Below are positions 1 through 64,000 of a DNA stretch of 64,000 nucleotides, piece by piece. The DNA comes from Chrysomallon squamiferum. Lineage: Eukaryota; Mollusca; Gastropoda; Neomphalida; Peltospiridae. The stretch is from the NCBI GenBank assembly GCA_012295275.1, contig CM022670.1:16008698-16072697 (forward strand), in the 5' to 3' direction. The notes beneath the pieces were generated by a model. The model did not search any database, was not told where the DNA came from, and saw nothing but the letters and a program-made list of their open reading frames with translations. How positions within the stretch are numbered: position 1 is the stretch's first letter; each line of letters begins with the position of its first letter. Position numbers and translations under genes: made by a program.

Positions 1-450
1 AAAATGCTTTGAGCATTATTACTGTAACATGATGTACATTTTTGAGCTCTGGTGTGTTCAAAGATAATACTGTGGATATCTGCATTGTAAAAATATGCCT
101 ACAAAACTAGTTTCAGACACCTGGGTGGATGATATATGTTTGGACTTGAACTAAGATGTGTATATGCTGGAATTTTGTAGCCAATATGTTTTACTGTCTG
201 TGAGAAGGTGCATATTAAATATCCATTTACAGCTAGTTATTGAGAGCTGTGTAAATGGTTTTCCTATCATTTATCTGTTATACCAAAAAGAAGTTGGACA
301 TTTTTGAAAATGTTCATGTATCATTAAACACAGATTAAATTAATTCATCCAGTAAAAAGCCCTTGATAAAGGTGTGCACACACACACACACACACTCATA
401 CACACATTCATATCAACACTCAACAACACTCCCATATATACACTCACACA

Positions 451-485
<35 letters not shown>

Positions 486-1623
486 ACATACACTCACACT
501 CATATGCACTAATACAGAGAAAGATCTTTACAAATAGTGTAACATTTTTCATAACTACTGTTCAAGCTGAATTAAACTATTTTCTGATAGTTTAAGCAGA
601 AAATGTTTCTCATTATAATACTGGGTAACAACAGTCCCAGACAGACTGTGAATGAAATCTGATGATTTTAGAAGCTGTGTGTTGTTTTTCCTTCATTTCC
701 TTTAATGCAGATTGTGTTTCATGTAATTATGCAGAACCTACAAGATTTACCTGGTGAAGGAAATCAAATATAATACAATGACAACAACTGACATTAAACT
801 TAAATTAATAAAGGAGATAATATATTTCTATTGCCACATCATTTGTTTCTAGCTACTGTTAAAAAAATAATAATAAATAACAGAAAAAATCACTGTATTC
901 AAATTTCATTATTATCTGTTATATATATTTTTATTTTCATCTGCTTTTTTAAAAAAATACTTTTATTTATTTTATTTTACTTTTCAAAGAGTATTCACAA
1001 AGAGCAGGTAACTCTATTGACTAGTGAAGATTACATATTCACTGGTGATGATATCTGACTGGATAATAGTAAAATATTGATAACTAGATAAACACTGAGG
1101 AATTGGACCGGAGTTAAGTGATATTGGTCATATCACCTTCAAAGTTCAGATGGGCAGGCCGTACATTTGATCAAATTGATCCCAGTAGATTACAATCTCT
1201 GCTTTGATATCTGATCACTGCACTATCCATCCGCCCATTTTAGGTGCAAAAATATGAATTAATGGAAGAGGTGCTCTGTAAAAATAAGTGCATTTTATAA
1301 TGACCTCTGGTCAGCTGTTAGAGACCAAGTGTTTGGTCAAGTTTAAATAAAAGTGGTTTATTATTATGTTAATAATACGTACTATACCAACAGCACACAG
1401 GAAGGACAATCCAAGTATTTACTAAAGTTTCTGAAATCAGAATGATTATACTAATTTTAAAAATTAAGTAAAAAAATATTTAGAATTGTAAACTGGTAAG
1501 ATGATATGTATGAGGTGTTTGTGTTTTGACTGAAAGTTAATTTATATTTGTGCTATTTTAAAGATTTTATTTATTAATTAATAATTAAAAAAAATTATAG
1601 TTTACAGTCCAAACACACCAATG

Positions 1624-1654
<31 letters not shown>

Positions 1655-3840
1655 CTATACAAACCCTCCCAACATCATAACAAATACTCATCTACATGGA
1701 TTATTTAAATCAATGTACTTACTGAATTTACATCTAATTATTCAGAAAATGAATTCTAAACACCTCTCCCATTCAGACAATTAAAAGGATTAAAGTGCTG
1801 GTCAGCTCTAACAACAGAATAATCACCAAGTAAACGTTTGCACCATGTTAAAAGGATACTTCAGATAAACACACTGGATTAAAAACTAAACTATAAGAAC
1901 TCTCGTATACACTCATTGTTAAGCCTTTTGTTAATCTTCAGCTTTTGTTTTCCTCTAAAGACACTATCACCGTTCATGTTAAGTCTGGAAAACTGTTCCA
2001 TTACCAATTCCCTTGTTCCCCTCCTAGAACATGTTCCGCCATCAATAACACTTGTCATAGCATGTGGTACTTACTGGTTCAGTGTGGCTGATTCCTGTAT
2101 TCTCCACTGCCTACTGGCAGACGGAATTCTCTCATGACAATAATGTAGTTTGCTTGTAGTGCTAGTATTTAGCAAACACTTTGACACTGTTTGAAGAATC
2201 ACTAATTGAAACTCCTTTGTGTGTGGGCCACACGATTAAAACCAGTGTCAAGGCACTGACACGTTAAACTGTTCTGTGCATTTGTCACACTGTAAACTTC
2301 CTAATTAAGATTTTTATAGGCCAGAGGCGCCAATCTTTAATTTGGCTTTGGCCATTACTTTTCTGAATTATGGGTGATCAGGGATTTTAAAACAACCCCC
2401 TAACTGTGTTACTGATGAAGTTTAAGGTGCTGGGTTTTTTTCTTAACATTTATTTTCTGTTTAGCTAAATCATTTCTATATAATTAAACTTTTACACCTT
2501 TGTGAAATGATTGTCAAGCACAACGTGGCTGTGTTTTAATTTCAGACAGATGTTTAAATTATTCCTCATGAGCAACACGTATTAAAGACTTCCTACTGGT
2601 ACATAAAATAGCATCATACTTGTACTTGGCTTTACAGAAATTAAACTACTCTCTTTGCTAAAAGCAAATTTTAGTTATGATAAAAATATTGACTGTGTTA
2701 TGTGGTGATTTAATTTTTTATTTTTTCAGGTTTCTTTTATAGTGTGTGTATGTGTCTGTCTGTCTGTCTGTCTGTATAAGTATCTCTGTGTCTGTGTGTA
2801 CATGTCTGCATTAAACATCTATCAATCTGTTTTCAGTTTTTTTAGACATGCTGTAATATAGGTCACAGGCAGTTTGTTGTTGTTTTTTTCACTTGGATAT
2901 TATTGTCAGTTTGTGAGGTGTCAGGTGTGAAATGCACACCATCTCACTAATCTTTCTTGTGACCAAAAAACTCCATAAAATCACTATCTCACTTTACTTA
3001 GAATCACGCTTCACACAAAACAACTTTTCAACACAGTCCTCTTGTAATTTATTATCTTTAAATTATAATAACAACGTTCTAAGGTTTTTGCACAACAATA
3101 GACCACTGTAGCTGCACAATGATGATGATGATGATGATGATGAAATTGCAACTATATTAGACATAAGTATAACATATGTACAATGTAATAGGAATTATAT
3201 TTTGTTTGAAAGATGAGAGCAACAGTAAATATATGAAGTATATGAAATACTAAGATTGTAAAGTTTGCATTGTTTGGACTGGGATGCAGTGGTAGTTGCT
3301 GATGTTGTGTGAAATGTTGATACAGCACCCTCAGTCTGAATGTGAATTAGACTGATTGGACTTGCAGGCCATCTTTGAATGTTTTGCTCTTAATATTTGT
3401 TTCTAGAGATCTTGGTGTTGAGATATTTTCTAAATAATGATTTAAAATTTTTTTTTTTTTTTTAAGAAAATATTTCTCAATAAATACTTGTTTTCATTAA
3501 AAATTACTTTATCTGAACCAAATCTGATATAAAATGTTTAAAAAAAAATTTAATTTTTTTTTTTAAATTGTTGTTCAAGTTGTTCAATGTGAATGTGCCA
3601 TTAGGTCTTCCTACTAGCATTCCTCTAAAGTATCAATTAACAAAGACGCAGCAACTTTTTTTTATTCCTCGTCTTTTTTTGTGTGGATTTTTCAATGCTT
3701 TTTATAGGACCATGAAATAACACCTTGTCACCTTCCCAGTAATGCATGGGTTGCAGGTTTCTCTGTTCGGGGTAAGGTTTTTTTCTCCACTGTTTTTATT
3801 GCTATGAAATGTCTAATGACTGATTTCTTCTCTTTTGCAG
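1..3840. other. Intron 1 or 5' flank, no exon recognised
   Basis: This AT-rich stretch has no convincing coding exon. The exon before 3841 should end with two unpaired codon bases, and I found no ATG-led hydrophobic leader followed by a suitable GT donor. It contains a CA/AC microsatellite (374-510), a CA/TA run (about 1623-1655), a TGTC run (about 2753-2775) and a GAT run (3119-3142). Intron 1 is often very long in ROR genes, so the leader exon is probably outside the window. Confidence 0.6.
374..510. repeat. (CA)n compound microsatellite
   Basis: Interrupted CA repeats with ACTCACA variants. They produce mirror-image open frames rich in His-Thr or Val-Cys on the two strands, which are repeat artefacts and not proteins. 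Confidence 0.95.
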
Positions 3841-58314
<54,474 letters not shown>

Positions 58315-61300
58315 GCTGTTGACATAGCAAAAAAAAAAAAAAAATTAAATAACAAAGAAATCAAATGTTGCCATACTTATAACAAGTGGGGAAAACTGTG
58401 AGACTGATTGCAGAACAAAAATCATTAAATGCATGTCCTTCTGTTAATATCCATGTTCATATTTCTGTATTGCCTTCTAAAACAATGTGGTGAATCTGAT
58501 ATCTGCCAAAATATATATATGTAGACAGCTTATTATGAAACATGTTGACAACTGGCTGCTTGTCAAGTAGTAGACTAAATCACTGTGATCACTGACTTGT
58601 TCAAGCCAGTAAGGACTTCTTGTTACTGTTTTGTTGACACTGATTAAAATACAGTTGTGTATTATTACGCTTTTATAAGCAAAGGTGTATTAAAGTTATC
58701 AGAAACATCTCATGTATGTTAGTGGCTGTGAACAGTACAAATGAAGGAGGAATGTACTCAAGAAAGATCTGTCATGGAGTTCATTTTTATGTAAACATGC
58801 ACACAAAAACAAAACAAGAACAAGTAACTATGAGAAACCCCCAGTGAATTAAAGATGATGTGTGCAAAAACTGGTTTTTGCAGAACTAAAATATATAAAA
58901 ACTGATATACAAACTTTATACTTGTGTTATTAACTTGGTATCATTACAGACGCTTGCTGCACTAGTGATTGAAGACTTTGCCAAAATTACCTTTTTATTT
59001 CTTTAATTCATTCTTGATCTTTATAAAATGAGGGGGGGGGAATCATGAAATTATTATTATTATTGTGGACAGCTTTATCTTTCTTTTATTTTATTTTTTA
59101 AAATTTGTTTAATGTTTCTGTTCTGTCATATTAAGGTGAAGAAATGACAGAGAATGAAGTAGGTATTGAATTATAGAGATACTCTGGAACTGTTTGATGT
59201 AGTTATGGTATGTGTGGCATTTATTTAAAGTGATATGTTACAACACTGTAGTGCTTGCAATGTGATACCGTTATGAACATGATGCTAAGTAAACAGTATC
59301 AGTATTTGAGAATATATTACTATTTACACAGGTCAGCAGCCTTCGACAGGCTTTTGTATTATTACTGAAAAATCATTTTGTTTAAAATATTTAGTATTAT
59401 TACAGTTCTGTTGTAACCATTTAAAGAACTTGTCATTATTCCTGTTAGGTCACATGACAGAGTACCATGACTACCAGTTAGTGCCTGTATATATAAATTA
59501 ATCTCAAATGTTAATAAGAAAATTAGAAAACTGTTTCAACAACAGTAACAAATAAATAAAAACATATGAATAATTGTATTGAATTATTAAGTTACACTAA
59601 AATATAAAATAATCAATTTATAAAAATTAAATAATGTATTGGATATCTCAAAATGTTTATCAAATCCATTTAAAAATGATTAAAGAAAAAAAATCTTTTT
59701 CAGACAGTTTACTTAAGCTTGTGATAAAAATGTGCAAAGTTGTCGTAAGTTTATAAATATAACTGTTATGTTAAAATCTGTACATTAAAGATGAAAGTTT
59801 TGTTATTTGTATAATATCTTCAATGTTTAGAGTCATTAGTCACGTCACAGTACAATTTATTATCTAATGAAAAGACTAAATAAATACAATATATATTTAA
59901 GAAATTTTTAAACAGGCATCATTTTGAATTTTTCTACTGAACACGTTTTTATCTTAAAAAGTTTTTAACAAAAAGAAAATGTCTGTTTAACAAATCACAC
60001 TGAAATGAGAAGTTTACAGTTGGTTCAAGGGTAGTAATATCTGTATTGATGTACTGTTAAGAAGCTGCCACACTGTATTGTTGAATTGTGATAAAAAAAA
60101 ACAGAAAACTGTTGTCTGCATTATGCACTGTGTTGTGTCTTTATATTTGTTGTCTATTTATTCTTATTCAAGTTAAACTTGAGTGCCTCGGAGCATAATA
60201 CATGCATTTTGTAGCCATGCTCCTTAGTGTTTTACACTTGTGTATTGCTTACATTTTTGTTCTGTTTAAGATTTGAAAAAATATATATATACATAAAAAA
60301 TGTACAATAATAGATTTTAGATGTTTTTCGTTTCATCATATTATACATGACAATCATTCAGACGTTATTAAATCATTCTTTTTTTCATCAAGTTTTCAGT
60401 TTTTACAAAAATCACTAGCTAATAGTTCAGTGACATTCATGTTTAAAATCTCTCAGAAACTAAAGTAGATCTAGTTATTAACAATGTAACTTCCTATTTT
60501 GTTATGATCTGTATGCACACAAATGTTATAATGGGTACAAACTGAGGTAATTATAAAAAAATATATATTTAAAATCTGTACATCAAATTTTACAATAAAC
60601 AAGAACATTTAAAAATCTAAATATATTTGGCACATCTCATAACACTAAGATTTACATTAATAATCTTGACAAAATGAACAAAAGATTTTCAATTTGATTA
60701 TTTATCTGTTTTTGTTATAAACAGACATTTTTAACATGTTTAATAATTTCATCTGACATGCAAACACACACACATATTAAAGGGAATATTTATTATTAGT
60801 GAAACACATGGTAATATAAGAAGATTTACATTTACTAATTAAGTGCCAAAAGAGAAATAAACACATAAGACTGAGTTAATAGCTTATTTTATAATTGGCC
60901 TAATTTGAAAGATAATGTGCTTTGTTTTACTGAAAATGTCAATATCAGTAAATATCATTATTTCATGTATATAGTTTAATAATGTGGCTATCTTTATCAT
61001 TGAATGTTAATTATCTTCATGTGTACAATAAAAAAAATAATAATAATAAAATAATAAAATAATATTTTGTATGGTATATTATTATTATTTATTAAACTGA
61101 GATTATTATAGAAATCAGTTTTAATTTGATATATTTTGAAATCAACAAACCAATGGCATATTGCATTTGTGCCTTTTTTCTTTTTTTCTTTTTCTTTCTT
61201 CTTTTTTTTTACATGTTGATAATTTGTTGATTTGTAAGTAGATGAAAAAGTGCCTATGTCAACATTAACATTTGAGTCTTATTTATTTTATTTTTTCATT

Positions 61301-63244
61301 TATTTTTCTTTCTTTTTCTCTGTCTGTCTCTCTCTCTCTTTTCTTTTCTTTATTTTAAGTCAATAATACATTACTTTCTCTTTTTAAAATGTAAATCAGA
61401 AACCTGTTGTTTTTAATAAAAATGCAAATGCAGGAATAATGACACTGGTTTAGATAAGAGGGATTGATATACAAAGTGAAATGAAATACACTAATATTTA
61501 AGCCAGTTTACAAGTTTAGATACAGGAACTATGAGTTTACACTGAATTATATTAGTTAACAAAATTTAAAATTAAAATCTTATTTCTGTATTTCTGTGAA
61601 AAATGTAAAAAATATACATTAATATTTTTTTTTTTTTTATATATATATATAAATTACACAAATGTGTATCCTTTATCATCTAAACAACAAAGGTGTATAT
61701 ACATAAATATTTAATTTTCTTGTAAATTATTTTTAATTTTTTTTAGAAAAACCATATAACAAAGATTGATTAATTTAGCAAGTTGACATGTCTTATTTTT
61801 TTTTTTTAAATATGTAAATAGTAAATTATTTGTTAATTAACACTATGCATCATCTCACTGTGATTAATAAATTAGTTTCAAACCAGTCTTTAATTTCCTC
61901 TGAATAAAAAAAAATTAAAAATTTTTTTTTTTTTTTTTTTAAATTAAATTAATATTTATTTTACTGCAAATTAATATAACTTAAATTCAACTGTTTTACT
62001 CTTTTTATATTATTTATTTATTTACTTGTTTAAAATTAAACATACAATGGAAAATGACAAAATTAAAATAAAATGATTTTTTACAGTATTTATAAAAACA
62101 ACACTTATAATTCTTTTCAGTAAGATGTACTTATAATAACATTAAAAAAGACAAGATTTAATATTTTTATAAATTATCAAATACCTAACTGGTGATATAA
62201 TTTGAAAATATTATTTAAGTACATTCCATGTTAAAGAATCAAATATAATGATTTAAGAAAAAAAAAAAAAAAAAACATCTTTATTACATTTTTTAATTTA
62301 TGAATTTATATTTTGAACAAAATATCTATACCTTTTTGCTGTAACTACTTCTTTTATTTTTTATTATTATTATTTTTTTTAATAATAATCTAGTAATACA
62401 GAGAATCTTTTCATTATTTATTTGAATTTATTCATTTTAAATCTGCATCTAAAATATCTCACATTCTGTAGTCTTGAAATAACCAGAAAGAAAATATTTC
62501 AGAGATTACCAAAATTACATTAAGATATTTTAAAATTTGTGCATGCAGAAAGTTCAGAAATTGTTCATATTACTCGAAACAAATCATGAAATCTTCGATG
62601 ATGTTGGATTTATCTGTTGGTTTAGGAATGTCAGGAGTATAAAATCAGATGAAATATAAACAGTATTGTATTTAAATATGTACATGTATGTAAATAATAA
62701 AATTTACTTTTCAATAACTGAAAATCACTGATATATATATATATATAAAACTTATAAACTTTACTTAATTTCTTTAAGTCATTTTTAAAATCCTTTTATT
62801 ATTTTTTTTCTTGTAATAAAAGAAATCATTGTAACATAATCAGAAAACATAACTGGAAACTAAAACCTACAATTCCTTTGTTAAATTAATTATACAGCAT
62901 GTTTATTCAATTTTAATTTTTGTTGAAGAAAAACCAATTTATTTTCATTAAACTTGAACATTTAAGCCTTTTTTTTTTTTAAATTTTTGGATGCATTTTG
63001 CTTCTTTCTTGCTCTCATACAGGACAAAGTAGTGTATAAATTTTGTGAGGAATGATCCCACTAGTTGTATTTGTAAAATAAGTTTGTACAGTACTGGTGC
63101 TATATCTTGTTATTGCTTTGTCGACATATACGTCTGTGAACTGCATGTAAAGTATGATATTTATGTATCGCAGTCTATCAGAGCAAACTGTGGCATTGAA
63201 TACCTTGCTGATATTGTCAATAAAAACATGGAAAACACTTTCTC
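58315..63244 (+). other. Ror: Ror 3' untranslated region (probable extent)
   Basis: AT-rich sequence with no further coding frame after the stop codon. Candidate poly(A) signals AATAAA include 59551-59556, 60594-60599, 61027-61032 and 63219-63224. The last lies at the end of a more complex, less repetitive stretch (about 63040-63240), so it is my preferred distal site, implying a UTR near 4.9 kb; shorter isoforms from the earlier sites are possible. A TGTAAATA word (Pumilio-type) occurs near 62689. The extent is inference. Confidence 0.5.
63219..63224 (+). terminator. Ror: Candidate distal poly(A) signal AATAAA
   Basis: Canonical hexamer at the end of a complex stretch, followed within about 20-30 bases by a T-rich region. 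Confidence 0.45.
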
Positions 63245-63400
63245 AAGATTTATTTATCTGTTCATTCTTGCAGACTCGTAACAGTTTGCTTTATTCTTCA
63301 GTTTAAGAAAATAAGTTTTGTTTATTTCTCAAAGATTTGTTTATTTATTTATTCTTGCAGACTCATAAAAGTACATTATATTCTTCCATGTAAGATACTT
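63240..63400. repeat. 87-bp direct duplication after the candidate poly(A) site
   Basis: TTCTTGCAGACTC occurs at 63265 and 63352, each preceded by CTCAA(A)GATTTATTTAT- or GATTTGTTTAT-like sequence, giving an 87-bp period. Confidence 0.85.
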
Positions 63401-64000
63401 TCTTATTTTGTATGACTTGATAGTTCTTTCAGTATTTAGATTTTATCTAAGGTAAAAATTCTTGTTTTTTATTATTACTTTATATTATTTATTTAAAAAA
63501 GAAAAGAAAATCATTTTCTAGCTTCTGCTTGATAGCCTGCAAGTTTTAGAAAACAGTTGTATGTTTGGTATTTTAATTAAAATATTCCGTTTTAAATTTA
63601 CATTTTAAAATATCTTATTTGCTATAAATATATAAATTTGTTTTAGTGTCAGTGTACAAACAGTTTATATTATAACAAGAACTGAGATTGATGTTGAGAA
63701 CAACAGTCAAAAGTAATTTAGTTTTATTTAACAGTGTATATTTTAAAATGTTCTCATAAAAGAATAACATGTTGAAAATCATGAAAACGAAATGAAAAAC
63801 AAAAAAGCAGAAGAAAACAACAGTAATTTAGTTTTAGTTTTAAATTTTCCTGAAAGAGTTTAGTCAATAAATAATTAACAATTCACTAACAACAACACTG
63901 AATGATATACATCAAGTTTACTATAGAGCAAATCTATTTTTAAAGAAAAGAGCAGATATTAGGTAATTAAAATAAAAAAGTGGACATTTTTGTAAAAGTA
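63401..64000. other. AT-rich downstream flank, nothing recognised
   Basis: No exon, repeat array of note, or RNA gene seen to the end of the window. Confidence 0.6.

Noticed and set aside
1916-2137. Open frame beginning with a hydrophobic stretch, considered as the missing signal-peptide exon
   Set aside because: It begins at TTG rather than ATG, has no family similarity, and I could not see a GT donor in the phase needed to join exon 2.
63045-63281. 78-codon open frame near the end of the window
   Set aside because: No motif, and it overlaps the probable poly(A) signal. It fits the end of the Ror 3' UTR better.

Overview
The window is AT-rich animal nuclear DNA: long introns, spliced exons with consensus splice sites, and many microsatellites. 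It carries one recognisable gene, on the + strand: a ROR-family receptor tyrosine kinase (Ig-like domain, Frizzled cysteine-rich domain, kringle, one membrane helix, tyrosine kinase, low-complexity tail). An invertebrate source is supported by the kinase, which keeps the catalytic residues that vertebrate ROR1 and ROR2 have lost. The intron sizes and repeat load suggest a lophotrochozoan such as a mollusc, but that is inference.

Layout. Positions 1-3840 are intron 1 or 5' flank; the signal-peptide exon was not found and is probably upstream of the window. Exon numbers assume one missing exon. They are: 2 (3841-3878), 3 (34986-35177, first Ig half), 4 (43418-43524, second Ig half), 5 (43698-43788, linker), 6 (46415-46453, 39-nt linker microexon), 7-9 (48551-48684, 49445-49654, 51344-51436; Frizzled domain, all 10 cysteines), 10-11 (51955-52092, 52718-52819; kringle, all 6 cysteines) and 12 (56644-58314; membrane helix, whole kinase domain and tail in one exon). 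The 3' UTR probably runs to a poly(A) signal near 63219. Intron 2 is about 31 kb and holds several islands of complex sequence that could be regulatory.

The visible exons sum to about 937 codons without the signal peptide, close to vertebrate ROR length. Two single-base frame breaks interrupt the reading frame, one in exon 3 (AAAA at 35021-35024, one base short) and one in exon 12 (about 56703-56730, one base too many). Both lie at or near four-base homopolymers, and protein similarity is good on both sides of each. Sequencing error is the simplest reading; a real null allele is the alternative.

The points most worth a second look are the catalytically complete kinase, a GC-AG intron next to an in-frame 39-nt microexon, a 5' splice site copied repeatedly into its own intron, the two frame breaks, and a triplet of palindromic AGGATTAATCCT-type sites. 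I see no transposon coding sequence, rRNA, tRNA, CRISPR array or prokaryotic feature. Nearly all other open frames are short and lie in repeats or AT-rich intron.
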